Positions 8,026 through 16,177 of a stretch of 64,000 bases of DNA are shown piece after piece. Within the stretch, counting starts at the first letter, position 1. Every line of letters begins with the position of its first letter. Source of the DNA: Streptomyces ambofaciens ATCC 23877 (GTDB taxonomy: Bacteria; Actinomycetota; Actinomycetes; Streptomycetales; Streptomycetaceae); assembly GCF_001267885.1 (NCBI RefSeq), contig NZ_CP012382.1, positions 6,497,001-6,561,000 on the forward strand, read 5' to 3'. Below the pieces are notes generated by a model that was not told the DNA's origin, did no database searches, and saw only the letters and a program-made list of their open reading frames with translations. Made by a program: the position numbers and the translations under genes.

Positions 8026-8226
8026 GACTCGACCTTCGTGAGACTGCTGCCGACGTCTCCGTAACAGGGAAACGAACGAGGTCAGTACGGATCGAACGAG
8101 GTCAGTGCAGCCCCGGGCCGAGGAGCTCGGGGCTGCAGCGGCGTTCAGGGACCGTCTCGCCGACGGCATGCCCCGGCCCCGACCGGACGAGGGTCGTCGA
8201 CTTCCGCGGAGGCCAGACGCGACCGA

Positions 8227-8400
8227 TCCAGTCCAGTCCACCACGGTCGCGGCGAACTCCTGGGACACCTGCTCCGGTGCCGCCACGTGCCCGTCGGACA
8301 GCACTTTCGCCGGGCAGCCGAGCGCTGCGGCGAACTTCGCCAGGGACGGCCGGGAATAGTGGTCACCACCCTCGGCCTCCTGAGCCTCGTCTATGACCGG
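8227..8400 (-). pseudogene. Fragment of an alpha/beta hydrolase C-terminus
   Basis: The minus-strand translation contains SLAKFAAALGCPAKVLSDGH followed by VAAPEQVSQEFAATVVDW. This resembles the last strand, catalytic-His region and final helix of alpha/beta-fold hydrolases. Nothing matching the rest of such an enzyme is found upstream or downstream, so it can only be a remnant. The match is by eye and modest. Confidence 0.3.
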
Positions 8401-8460
8401 CATACTGCGCCTGATCGCGATGCGTGTACTGCGCAAGTATGGAGTTGAGGTGTAAACGGA

Positions 8461-8658
8461 GCCGCGAAGATCAACGAGGGAGGCGCGGACGCCGCCGCGA
8501 AGCCCATGCCCGAGGGCACCGACCCCGCCCTGGCCTGCGTCTACTTCTCCCCGGTCGGCACCGCCTGGGCGACCGTCCACCCCATCGCCCAGGTACGCCC
8601 GGGGGAGCGGGTGCTGGTCACCGGCGCGTCCGGCGCGGTCGGCGCCATGGCCGTACGT
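8461..8658 (+). pseudogene. Fragment of a zinc-type alcohol dehydrogenase / quinone reductase
   Basis: The plus-strand translation reads ACVYFSPVGTAWATVHPIA and then VRPGERVLVTGASGAVGAMA. The second stretch is the classic dinucleotide-binding loop of medium-chain reductases (PGERVLV-GASGAVG). The sequence breaks off right after the loop, and no substrate-binding domain precedes it. It is a truncated relic in a cluster of such relics. Confidence 0.5.
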
Positions 8659-8659
8659 T

Positions 8660-8725
8660 CGTACGGTGGGCCGGGGTGTAGACGGTCAGGTACAGGCAGT
8701 CCTCACTCATTCCCTCCCGTCCGGC
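8660..8725 (-). pseudogene. Fragment of a type-B carboxylesterase
   Basis: The minus strand encodes MSEDCLYLTVYTPA at about 8669-8710. The SEDCLYLNVYTP motif is a hallmark of type-B carboxylesterase/lipase proteins, near their N-terminal third. No nucleophile elbow or other domain is present nearby. It abuts the reductase fragment on the opposite strand, which suggests repeated deletion and rearrangement. Confidence 0.45.
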
Positions 8726-9082
8726 CGTGCGCCGCCGCTGGGAGCTGACCACCGGACGGCTGTTCGTCGTCACGGCGTCGCGGTGGCGGCGGTCGCCTGA
8801 CCGCGGACGGAGCGTCGGACGATTTCGGGACTTGGGACGACGCCGACCTACCCTCCCTGGTGGAGCGGAGCAGGGCACCAGCGTGCGTCGCCGACGTCTC
8901 GGCGATCGCAATGGGTCGCTCTGCCACGGCACCGCAACCTGCGGGAAGGCGCGCACCCGCTCTGGGCGAGTTCTACCGTGGGCTCGGGTGGAGGCAGGGC
9001 GGGCGGTCGGCTGGTGCGGTGGTAGTCGACGCATGCGGAAACTTTGGTTTACGTCGGCGCTTTCGTGAACTACAGTTGTCGA
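8726..9082. other. Spacer with no recognisable gene
   Basis: I see no credible ORF, RNA or repeat here. It follows three gene fragments and probably consists of eroded sequence plus the promoter of the gene starting at 9083. Confidence 0.4.
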
Positions 9083-9619
9083 ATGGCGGTCTATGAGATC
9101 ACTCCAGAAGAGCAGGCAGAGCTCGACAAGGCCCTGTACGACGCCTTGAACCCCCTGGCCTCGGCCATCCGCTCCCGGGAGACCGGGTTGCCCACCGACC
9201 GTATGTGGGACGCGAGTCCGGTCGAAGTGGCGCTGTCCGTCCTGGCCGCGTGGAAGGCGCTGGACGGCGAGGTCAAGCGGCTCACGGAGCGGGCGGCAGT
9301 GACCGCCGGCTCCTACGGCGCGAGCTATGAGCAGTTGGGAGCCGTCTGGGGCATCACCCGGCAGGGGGCCCGCAAGAAGTGGCCCGGTGCCGTCAGCCGC
9401 CCAGCACCCGCGACAGCGGGCAACAGCGCGCTTGCGCTGTTCGGAGGGACTGCTGAGCTGGTGCAGTCGCCTTCCGGTGGCTGGGGTTGGACTGGTCGAG
9501 GCGCTGACGGAGCATCCGGCGCGGCCGCCGATGGGGCGCCGTATGCGAGCGCAGAGGAAGCAGCGGCCCACGCGGGCGCGTTCCTCAAGGAACATGCCCT
9601 CGCCGGCGATCAGTCCTAG
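9083..9619 (+). CDS. Hypothetical protein with a possible helix-turn-helix core
   Basis: The 178-residue protein starts MAVYEITPEEQAELDKALYD. The middle contains SYEQLGAVWGITRQGARKKW, which looks like a sigma-type or MarR-like helix-turn-helix (recognition helix ITRQGARKKW). The C-terminal half is Gly/Ala-rich and ends in a predicted helix, SAEEAAAHAGAFLKEHAL. An upstream in-frame start at 9044 is possible, but MAVYEIT fits a natural N-terminus better. I cannot name a family beyond a DNA-binding-like core. It is intact among decayed genes. Confidence 0.55.
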   Translation: MAVYEITPEEQAELDKALYDALNPLASAIRSRETGLPTDRMWDASPVEVALSVLAAWKALDGEVKRLTERAAVTAGSYGASYEQLGAVWGITRQGARKKWPGAVSRPAPATAGNSALALFGGTAELVQSPSGGWGWTGRGADGASGAAADGAPYASAEEAAAHAGAFLKEHALAGDQS

Positions 9620-9634
9620 AGCTGCTCACGTGGA

Positions 9635-9750
9635 TCACCTGCGGCCGCAGATGAGGACGGCGGCGAGGTGGGGTGCGGCCTGGTAGGCGTTGGCGAGCTT
9701 GTCTGTTCGCATGGCCAGGACGCGCCATCGGTCGGGTAGCCGGGTCGCGA
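9635..9750 (-). pseudogene. IS transposase C-terminal remnant
   Basis: On the minus strand the translation reads RWRVLAMRTDKLANAYQAAP and then HLAAVLICGRR before a stop. The pattern R-x-D-K-x-A-x-x-Y near the C-terminus is typical of IS5-type (DDE) transposases of actinobacteria. The catalytic domain and both terminal repeats are missing, so this is the scar of a deleted element. Confidence 0.5.
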
Positions 9751-9816
9751 CGCCGTGACCCGGCCCCCCTGAGACCCGGACGTGTCTGTTTCCGAGCATC
9801 ACGGCTCAGACGTCTC

Positions 9817-10428
9817 TCAGTTGATGGTGCAGACCGCTCGGTGCAGGTGGGCCAGAGCCTCGCCGCTTACGGGGTAGGGACGTTCACTCGGCAGGAGTTG
9901 CCGGGCGACGTCCAGCTCTCCGCCCCGTACATGGGCGTGGATCGTGCGGGCCAGCGGTGTGACATCGGTGATGGAGACGATCCACTCGTCGGCATAGCGA
10001 TGTGCTGCTTCGCCGGTGAGGCCGAGTTGTAGTGATCGGTGCGGAAGCGGCCGAAGGTGCAGGTCGCGTTCAGGGTCCCATTGCACCCGGGCGGGGGCTC
10101 GCCTCAACTGGCGCTTCCACGTGGCGCGGTCGGTGTGCAGTCCATGCTCGTAGTGGGACAGGCAGGCGTGTCGCAGTGCCCACTCGAAACCCTCCCGGGT
10201 GATCTCGATGGCGAGGACATTCTCCTGGCCTTCCTTGCTGCCCCACCCGCAGCGGTACATCATCCACAGGAACGACGGCTTGATCCACGTCATCCGGTCC
10301 CGCTGCCACTCCGCCGGGAAACGGCCGTCTCGGGCCGCCGCTGGACCGATCGCCGACGAGTACGCCTGGTAGACGGTGATCGTGCGGTCCGTGTGCAGGG
10401 CTCGGATCCGGTGCTTGGGTTCTGTCAC
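9817..10428 (-). CDS. DUF4291 family protein
   Basis: The 203-residue product has the DUF4291 features HRIRALHTDRTITVYQAYS at the N-terminus and RMTWIKPSFLWMMYRCGW in the middle, with a C-terminal GEALAHLHRAVCT. The GTG at 10428 gives the N-terminus expected for the family. An ATG at 10464 would add 12 residues. The function of DUF4291 is not established. It stands alone, transcribed leftward, next to an IS remnant, and may be cargo of a former mobile segment. Confidence 0.8.
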   Translation of the reverse strand: MTEPKHRIRALHTDRTITVYQAYSSAIGPAAARDGRFPAEWQRDRMTWIKPSFLWMMYRCGWGSKEGQENVLAIEITREGFEWALRHACLSHYEHGLHTDRATWKRQLRRAPARVQWDPERDLHLRPLPHRSLQLGLTGEAAHRYADEWIVSITDVTPLARTIHAHVRGGELDVARQLLPSERPYPVSGEALAHLHRAVCTIN

Positions 10429-10668
10429 TGGACCAGGGTGATCACACGTCTTCGCGCGCGCCATCGAATTACCGCGGCGGGAGGCCACCGAGTCTGCGCT
10501 AGCGGATGAGGGTGCAGGCGATGCTCGTGAAGGCGCGCGTACCGCACAACCCCTGCGGCACCTGCCCCAGGTGGCCCGAACGGCGGTGTGCGGTGGCTGC
10601 CCCCTCGGCCTTGGCGGAGCGTGGAAGGGCCCTGTCGCGAGCGACCGTCCCCGGAAGGAAGACCCGCG
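10429..10668. other. Spacer between DUF4291 and the alkyl sulfatase
   Basis: There is no intact gene. A minus-strand stretch at 10500-10640 has some flavour of a transposase tail, but I cannot name it. The right end holds GGAAGGAAG at 10652-10660, a good ribosome site 8 bp ahead of the ATG at 10669. Confidence 0.35.
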
Positions 10669-10809
10669 ATGACCGAGAGCAGTAAGTCCAGAGCCGCATA
10701 ACCCAGCATCACTGCGCGCAATGCCGAGGTCCGTGAGCGCTGTCCCTTCGACGACACCCAAGACTTCGAGGAGGCGCGCCGTGGCTTCGTCGGCACCGCC
10801 GAGAGCACC
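10669..10809 (+). pseudogene. Original N-terminus of the alkyl sulfatase, cut by an in-frame stop
   Basis: An ATG at 10669 sits behind a good ribosome site and reads MTESSKSRAA. It then meets TAA at 10699-10701 and continues in the same frame as PSITARNAEVRERCPFDD, TQDFEEARRGFVGTAEST and so on into the conserved enzyme. The reading after the stop matches the usual alkyl sulfatase N-terminus (DFxxAxRGF). A single nonsense change near codon 11, or a sequencing error, explains this best. No ATG, GTG or TTG lies in frame between the stop and 10807. Confidence 0.7.
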
Positions 10810-12570
10810 GTGGTGCGCGACAGGGACGGCAACAGCGTGTGGGACCTGGACGCGTACGACTTCCTCGACCAGGACTGCCCGGACACCGCCAACCCCAGCC
10901 TGTGGCGCCAGAGCCGCCTGGTGGCCCGGCACGGTCTGTTCGAGGTGGTTGAGGGCCTCTACCAGGTCAGGGGCTTCGACCTGTCGAACATGACGATCGT
11001 CGAGGGCGACCGCGGCGTCCTCGTGATCGACCCCCTCATCAGCGCGGAGACGGCCGCGGCGGCCCTCGCGCTGTACCGGCGCCACCGTGGGGAGCGCCCG
11101 GTGACCGGCGTGCTGTACACGCACAGCCACGTCGACCATTTCGGCGGCGTCAGGGGCGTGGTGAGTCAGGAGGACGTCGACGGCGGGGTGCCGGTCATCG
11201 CTCCGGAAGGCTTCCTGGAGCACGCGGTCAGCGAGAACGTGTACGCCGGGACGGCCATGGGCCGCCGCGCCGCCTACATGTACGGAGCCGCCCTGCCCGC
11301 CGGTGAGCGCGGACGGATCGGTGCCGGGCTCGGGCAGAGCACCTCCACCGGCGCTGTCGGGCTGATCCCGCCCACCTTGGACGTCACCCGCACCGGGCAG
11401 AGCGAGACCGTCGACGGCATCCGGATGGTCTTCCACCTCACCCCCGGTACCGAGGCACCGGCGGAACTGAACATCCACTTCCCCGACCGCGCCGCGCTGT
11501 GCATGGCCGAGAACGCCACGCACAACCTCCACAACCTGCTCACCCTGCGCGGAGCCCAGGTCCGCAACCCGCACGTGTGGGCCCACTACCTCACCGAGGC
11601 CATCCATCTGTTCGCGGGCAGCGTCGACGTGGCCTTCGCCTCCCACCACTGGCCGACGTGGGGCCGCGAGCGCGTCCTGACCTTCCTCTCCGAGCAGCGG
11701 GACTTGTACGCCTACCTGCACGACCAGACCCTGCGCATGCTCAACCCAGGCCTGACCCCGCTGGAGATCGCCGAGACCATCCAGTTGCCGCCGACCCTGG
11801 AACGCGCCTGGCACACCCACGGCTACTACGGCTCGGTCAGCCACAACACCAAGGCGATCTACCAGCATTACCTGGGCTGGTTCGACGGCAACCCGGCTCA
11901 CCTGTGGGAGCATCCGCCGATCGAAGCCGCCACCCGCTACGTCGACTTCATGGGCGGCGCCGACGCCGTCCTGCGCCGCGCCCGCGACTCCTACGCCGCA
12001 GGCGACTTCCGCTGGGTCGCCCAGGTCGTCAACCACGTTCTGTTCGCCGACCCCGACAACACCGAAGCACGAGCCCTGCAGGCCAACGCCCTCGAACAGC
12101 TCGGCTACGGCAGCGAGAACGGCACCTGGCGCAACTTCTACCTCACCGGCGCCCTCGAGCTGCGCAAGGGCCTGGTCGGCACCCCGACTGTGACCGCCTC
12201 CCCGGACCTGATGCGCGCGCTCTCCCTCGACCAGCTCTTCGACTCCCTGGCAATTCGTGTGGACGGCCCTCGCAGTTGGCACGCCGACCTCGCGATCCGC
12301 TTCCACCTGCGCGACGCGGAGCCGATCACGGTGCGGCTGCGCAACGGCGTCCTGGTCCACACCACCGGAGCTGCACCCGACGCACACGAACCCGACACCG
12401 AGATCGCCCTGACCGAGGCCGACCTGCGCACGCTCCTCCTGGGCGGCACCGACCTCACCGACCTCGCCCGCCAGGGCCGCGCCGAGATCTCGGGCGACCC
12501 CGGCGGACTCGCCGAACTCCTCGGCTACCTCACCGCCCCCGATCCCGACTTCGCCATCGTCACCCCCTGA
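10810..12570 (+). CDS. Alkyl sulfatase (SdsA-type metallo-beta-lactamase fold), N-terminus disrupted
   Basis: The open part codes for 586 residues. The Zn site is THSHVDHFGG (~residues 98-107), with MAENATHNLHNL as later metal/active-site region. Then come the alkyl sulfatase dimerisation domain (TRYVDFMGGADAVLRRAR) and a C-terminal SCP2-like domain (DGPRSWHADLAIRFHLRD). Family members hydrolyse alkyl sulfates such as SDS to alcohol and sulfate. Starting from 10669 the protein would be ~633 residues, normal for the family, but a TAA at 10699 interrupts it. Translation from GTG 10807/10810 has no visible ribosome site, so the protein may be poorly made or absent. Confidence 0.8.
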   Translation: MVRDRDGNSVWDLDAYDFLDQDCPDTANPSLWRQSRLVARHGLFEVVEGLYQVRGFDLSNMTIVEGDRGVLVIDPLISAETAAAALALYRRHRGERPVTGVLYTHSHVDHFGGVRGVVSQEDVDGGVPVIAPEGFLEHAVSENVYAGTAMGRRAAYMYGAALPAGERGRIGAGLGQSTSTGAVGLIPPTLDVTRTGQSETVDGIRMVFHLTPGTEAPAELNIHFPDRAALCMAENATHNLHNLLTLRGAQVRNPHVWAHYLTEAIHLFAGSVDVAFASHHWPTWGRERVLTFLSEQRDLYAYLHDQTLRMLNPGLTPLEIAETIQLPPTLERAWHTHGYYGSVSHNTKAIYQHYLGWFDGNPAHLWEHPPIEAATRYVDFMGGADAVLRRARDSYAAGDFRWVAQVVNHVLFADPDNTEARALQANALEQLGYGSENGTWRNFYLTGALELRKGLVGTPTVTASPDLMRALSLDQLFDSLAIRVDGPRSWHADLAIRFHLRDAEPITVRLRNGVLVHTTGAAPDAHEPDTEIALTEADLRTLLLGGTDLTDLARQGRAEISGDPGGLAELLGYLTAPDPDFAIVTP

Positions 12571-12930
12571 ACCCCTCCATCCGACGGAGAAGAGGCACAG
12601 ATGCCCGAAGAGGGCGCGCCCCTGGCCCGGGACGAACCGCCCGTGGGACGGCCCTCCGGCGCACAGCGGACCGCCAACCGGGATCAAGGGCCATCAAGCG
12701 CGCCACCGCGCCCTCACGCCCGTCAGCCGGCCAGCGCCGCGGCATCCCCTCGCCACCAGGCACCTGATCGGACACTCCTCACCCCCGGCTGCACCTCGTG
12801 CAGGTGGTGGCTGTCCGCCTTGGCCTCATCCATCCCGACACGCCGATCAGGCACAGACGAACGGAGCCAGTCAGGGCCGGATGCCGTGCGTTGCTGCTTC
12901 GCGTAGCGGTGCGCGTTCGGTAGTCCCGGT
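12571..12930. other. Convergent spacer with one doubtful small ORF
   Basis: An ATG at 12601 follows GGAGAAGAGG and opens a 101-codon frame (MPEEGAPLARDEPPVGRPSG) to 12906. It is Pro/Arg/Ser-rich with no recognisable domain. The good ribosome site suggests it was the start of a gene following the sulfatase that is now truncated. I do not claim a protein. Confidence 0.3.
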
Positions 12931-13653
12931 TCAGCCGCAGCAGTCGCAGCCAGGTCGGCAACCACATGCGTCGCCCTGCTCGGCACCGGCCGGAAGTACC
13001 GCTGCGGCCGGGGTCGCGCAGCAGCCCTTGCCCTGCCAGGCGTCGCGGCCTTCCTTGACGGCGATGGCGGCGATCACGAGGGCGGCGAGGGGGTCGGCCC
13101 AGGACCAGCCGAGGGTGGCGTTGAGGACCAGGCCGACCAGGAGCACGGCGGACAGGTAGGTGCACAGGAGCGTCTGCTTGGAATCGGCGACCGCGCTGGC
13201 GGAGCCGAGCTCGCGTCCGGCGCGGCGCTGGGCGGCGGACAGGAACGGCATGATCGCCAGCGACAGGGCGGCGATGACGATGCCCGGGACGGAGCGTTCG
13301 GCCTCGCCGGTGCCGGCCAGTGCGCGGACGGCGTCGACGCCGACGTACGCGGCGAGCGCGAAGAACGAGATTGCGATGATCCGCAGGGTGCGCTGTTCGC
13401 GTGCCTCGCGGACGGCGTGGTCGGAGGCGGAGAACTGCCAGGCGACCGCGGCGGCGGAGGAGACCTCGATGATCGAGTCGAGGCCGAAGCCGATCAGGGC
13501 GGTGGAGGAGGCGATCGTCCCGGCGGTGATCGCGACGGCCGCCTCGATCACGTTGTAGGTGATGGTGGCCGCGACCAGCAGCCGTATCCGCTGGGTGAGG
13601 ACGTCGCGGCGGGCCGGGGAGGGACCTATGCCGATGGATATCTGGGCGGTCAT
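12931..13653 (-). CDS. Cation diffusion facilitator (CDF) metal exporter with Cys-rich tail
   Basis: The 240-residue protein has about six helices. The metal-site helix ALIGFGLDSIIEVSSAA (~residues 53-69) and the later SKQTLLCTYLSAVLL and WADPLAALVIA fit CDF transmembrane sites (His/Asp positions partly replaced). The tail carries CC, CGC and CDCC clusters (GKGCCATP, DACGCRPGCDCCG), likely metal-binding. The ATG at 13653 overlaps the stop of the CmtR-like gene (TGATG), so the two are coupled. Cd, Pb, Zn or Co is the likely cargo, exported from the cytoplasm by proton antiport. Short for a CDF: it lacks the usual cytoplasmic C-terminal domain. Confidence 0.8.
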   Translation of the reverse strand: MTAQISIGIGPSPARRDVLTQRIRLLVAATITYNVIEAAVAITAGTIASSTALIGFGLDSIIEVSSAAAVAWQFSASDHAVREAREQRTLRIIAISFFALAAYVGVDAVRALAGTGEAERSVPGIVIAALSLAIMPFLSAAQRRAGRELGSASAVADSKQTLLCTYLSAVLLVGLVLNATLGWSWADPLAALVIAAIAVKEGRDAWQGKGCCATPAAAVLPAGAEQGDACGCRPGCDCCG

Positions 13654-13988
13654 CAACAGCAGCCCTTCTCGTCCGCGTCGGCACAGGTCTTGTCGGCCTC
13701 AACGGCCACCACGGCGGTGCGCAGGTCGTCCAGCGCGTGCCCGAGGCGTTCGTCGGCGAGCTCGTAGCGGGTGCGGCGGCCAACTGGCACCGCGACGACC
13801 AGGCCGCAGTCGCGCAGACACGCCAGGTGGTTCGACAGCCGGGTCCGGGAGATGTCCAGGGTGTCGGCGAGGTCGGCCGGGTGGGCCGGGGCCTCGCGCA
13901 GGGCGAGGAGGATCCGGCAGCGGATCGGGTCGGCGAGGGCGCGGCCGAACCGCGCCAGCACCTCGATGTCGGCAGCAAGAGTCAGCAC
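13653..13988 (-). CDS. cmtR: CmtR-type ArsR/SmtB metal-sensing repressor
   Basis: The 111-residue winged-helix protein contains SRTRLSNHLACLRDCGLVVA in its recognition region. Cysteines fall at residues 57, 61 and 102, the same numbers as the Cd(II)/Pb(II) ligands of Mycobacterium CmtR. Two more cysteines end the protein (EKGCC). In that family metal binding releases DNA. It is the first gene of a two-gene unit with the CDF exporter, so it should repress its own operon until Cd or Pb appears. The GTG at 13988 is the start. Assignment to CmtR rather than another ArsR subgroup rests on the cysteine spacing. Confidence 0.85.
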   Translation of the reverse strand: MLTLAADIEVLARFGRALADPIRCRILLALREAPAHPADLADTLDISRTRLSNHLACLRDCGLVVAVPVGRRTRYELADERLGHALDDLRTAVVAVEADKTCADADEKGCC

Positions 13989-14169
13989 ACCGACGACAGT
14001 ACACAGAATGCTGAATCCATAAAAGGCTGAACTGTATGTGCCGGCGGGCTGTCGCTCTGAAGACCGCCTCGGTCTTGGCGTCGTGCACGGTCACGTGGCC
14101 TGTGGTGACTGACACCTCTTGGCCGAGAGGCGTGCAGCGGCTTGTGAGGCAGCGGCATCGTCACCGGCG

Positions 14170-14410
14170 TAGCGGCAACGAAGCCAGCAGCGTTCATCAA
14201 AGGCCGCAGACGACGCTTTTGAAGATCCTTTCTGGTGAGCTGCGGCCCACGCGCGGCACGGTCCGGCATGGCGGCCGGTTCGGGTACTGCCCGCAGCATG
14301 TGGTCCTCAATGAGGCGCTGACCGTCCGGCAGCACCTGACGTTCTTCCGGACGGCCTACCGCCTGACCGATGTGCGCTACGCCGAGGTGGGAGCGCCGTT
14401 GCTCTGATGA
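14170..14410 (+). pseudogene. Fragment of an ABC transporter ATP-binding protein
   Basis: The translation QTTLLKILSGELRPTRGTV then FGYCPQHVVLNEALTVRQHL matches the segment from just after Walker A through the Q-loop of an ABC ATPase. The P-loop itself is gone (HQRPQTTLL where GPNGAGKTTLL is expected). A stop at 14407 ends it before the signature motif. It is a clear relic with no function. Confidence 0.65.
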
Positions 14411-14462
14411 CACGCCGCCTGACCAGGCCCGTGGGTGCCCGGCGCGAGCCCGAAGCCTCTTT

Positions 14463-14482
14463 GGACCCGCCACGGCGGGTCC
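14463..14482. terminator. Hairpin between the ABC relic and the reductase gene
   Basis: GGACCCGCC and GGCGGGTCC form a perfect 9-bp inverted repeat with a 2-nt centre. It lies 82 bp past the stop of the leftward quinone reductase and could end its transcript. There is no T-run. Confidence 0.4.
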
Positions 14483-14563
14483 GGCCGGCTCCAGCCCTGG
14501 ACGGTCCGGCTCTCCGGTACACCCCTTCCCGGCCCGGTGAGGTGCATCGCCCGCTGAGGAGGG

Positions 14564-15562
14564 TCAGGCGCCGGGAACGGTGACGACGATCTTGCCGACC
14601 TGTCCGCCGGCTTCCAGGTACCGGTGGGCCTCGGCGATGTCCTCCAGGGGGAAGGTCTTGTCGATGGTGGGGGTCAGCTCGCCCTTGGCGAGGCCGTCGG
14701 CCACGAAGGCGACCGCTTCGGCGCGGCGCCGGTCGTCGGTGGTGATCTCGAAGAGTTCGAACCCCCGGATGGTGAGGTGCTTGAAAAGGACCTCACCGAC
14801 GTTGAGCGGGGTGGGGGTGCGGTCGAGGACGCCGTAGAGGACGAGGTGGGCCTCGTGGGCGGCGGCGGTGACGAGGTCGGCCAGAGCCGTGCCGCCGACC
14901 GGGTCGAAGATGATGCGGGCGCCCTGGCCGTCGGTCAGCTCCCGCACCCGGGCGGGAACGTCCTCCTCGGCGGTGGCGATGACCTCGTCCGCGCCGGCGT
15001 CCAGGAGCTGCCGGCGCTTGGCTCCGGTGCGGGTCAGGGCGATGGCGCGGGCGCCGGCCTTGTGAGCGACCTGGATGGCGGCGAGGCCGACGCTGCTGGA
15101 GGCCGCGGAGACCAGGACGGTGTCGCCGGGGCGGACGCCCGCGAGGTCGACCAGACCGCCGTAGGCGGTGATGAACTGCATCCACACCGAGGCCGCCTCC
15201 TCGAAGGAGAGCCGCTCGGGGTGGGCGACGACCGCGTGGGCGGGGGCGAGAACCGCCTCCCCGTGCACGCCATAGTCGGTCATGGTGAACGACGGCACCA
15301 CGCTGACCGCCTCACCCACGCTCAGCCCGCGCACGCCGTCACCGAGAGCCTCGACCACTCCGGCCGCCTCGTAGCCGATGCCGGAGGGGAAGACGGGATC
15401 GGTGCCGTACTGGCCGAGCCGGAACATCGACTCCGCCCGGTTCAGGCCCAGCGCCCGGGTCCGGATCAGGACCTCACCCGGCCCGGGCTCGGGCACGGGG
15501 GCCTCCTCCAGATGCAGGACTTCGGGTCCGCCGGTCTGATGGAAACGGACGACGCGGTGCAT
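14564..15562 (-). CDS. Zinc-independent quinone reductase / medium-chain alcohol dehydrogenase family
   Basis: The 332-residue enzyme has the medium-chain reductase layout: a GroES-like N-terminal domain (EVLIRTRALGLNRAESMFR) and an NADPH-binding loop, VRPGDTVLVSAASSSVGLAA (~residues 139-158). It ends VGKIVVTVPGA. The cysteine and histidine ligands of catalytic zinc are missing, which points to NADPH:quinone oxidoreductase or enoyl-reductase-like activity. The ATG at 15562 follows a weak ribosome site. An inverted repeat in its promoter shares a half-site with the promoter of the ArsR-type gene behind it, so that regulator likely controls it. Confidence 0.85.
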   Translation of the reverse strand: MHRVVRFHQTGGPEVLHLEEAPVPEPGPGEVLIRTRALGLNRAESMFRLGQYGTDPVFPSGIGYEAAGVVEALGDGVRGLSVGEAVSVVPSFTMTDYGVHGEAVLAPAHAVVAHPERLSFEEAASVWMQFITAYGGLVDLAGVRPGDTVLVSAASSSVGLAAIQVAHKAGARAIALTRTGAKRRQLLDAGADEVIATAEEDVPARVRELTDGQGARIIFDPVGGTALADLVTAAAHEAHLVLYGVLDRTPTPLNVGEVLFKHLTIRGFELFEITTDDRRRAEAVAFVADGLAKGELTPTIDKTFPLEDIAEAHRYLEAGGQVGKIVVTVPGA

Positions 15563-15633
15563 GCGTGGCTCCTTGGTGCGGTTCGGTGCGCTGCCGGTGT
15601 CGCACCGGCTCTTCCTCCACCCTGCCCCCAAGG

Positions 15634-15666
15634 TTCGATGAGTGTCAAATTTTGACCGCCATCGAA
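15634..15666. promoter_or_regulatory. Inverted repeat operator candidate before the quinone reductase
   Basis: TTCGATG at 15634-15640 and CATCGAA at 15660-15666 are perfect inverted 7-mers separated by 19 bp, in the 132-bp gap between the ArsR-type gene and the reductase start. The same CATCGAA half-site recurs upstream of the regulator gene at 16094. Confidence 0.5.
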
Positions 15667-15694
15667 ATATGTACGCCGAGGCCGGCGCCACCCC

Positions 15695-16045
15695 TCACTC
15701 GACGTTCGAGCCGGCCTCCGCCGCGCAGGCCGCGATCACGGCCGAGAGTAGGCCGGGGAACCGCTCCTCCATCTCGTCGGCGCGCAGCGTGTTCATCTTG
15801 GTCACGCCCACGTAGTACTGCCGGATCACTCCCGCTTCGCGCAGCACGTTGAAGTGGTGGGTGAGCGTGGAGACGGAGACCGGTGCCTCGAACGTGCCAC
15901 AGCTCATGTCCTCGCCCTTGCGCACGAGCTGGGAGACCACCGTCCGGCGCACCGGGTCCACCAGCGCCTCCATCACCTGCTGGAGATCCACCTGGGCGAG
16001 GTCGGGATGATCCACTGTCCGGGGGGTGGTGCGGGGGCGGGCCAC
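15695..16045 (-). CDS. ArsR-type winged-helix transcriptional regulator
   Basis: The 116-residue protein has an ArsR/MarR-like fold: MEALVDPVRRTVVSQLVRKG (helices 1-2), and VSVSTLTHHFNVLREAGVIR as helix-turn-helix. The metal-site motifs of SmtB, CmtR or CzrA are absent. One cysteine, in DMSCGTFEA, could be a redox switch as in quinone sensors. The chosen GTG (16045) sits 6 nt after AGGAG; a TTG at 16051 is too close to that site. It probably represses itself and the downstream quinone reductase. Confidence 0.75.
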   Translation of the reverse strand: MARPRTTPRTVDHPDLAQVDLQQVMEALVDPVRRTVVSQLVRKGEDMSCGTFEAPVSVSTLTHHFNVLREAGVIRQYYVGVTKMNTLRADEMEERFPGLLSAVIAACAAEAGSNVE

Positions 16046-16085
16046 GGTCAACTCCTAGAGGCGATACCAGCAACTCACCCATACT

Positions 16086-16108
16086 ACGACTGTCATCGAA
16101 GTAATGGT
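16086..16108. promoter_or_regulatory. Operator half-site before the ArsR-type gene
   Basis: CATCGAAGTAATG at 16094-16106 resembles CATCGAAATATG at 15660-15671 before the quinone reductase. The shared sequence in two promoters of the same small unit suggests a common binding site, probably for the ArsR-type protein encoded between them. Confidence 0.4.
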
Positions 16109-16177
16109 CAGGGCTAGCTAGCCGGCTGAGAACGCCTGGCGGCGGGCGAGGGGTACGAGGGCGGCGGGTATGTCCTC

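Noticed and set aside
10499..10660. Second transposase remnant on the minus strand
   Set aside because: The translation (AEGAATAHRRSGHLGQVPQG) has some resemblance to transposase tails, but I cannot place it in any family.
12601..12906. 101-codon ORF with a good ribosome site after the alkyl sulfatase
   Set aside because: The protein is low-complexity Pro/Arg/Ser and matches no family I know. It is noted as a possible truncated gene only.
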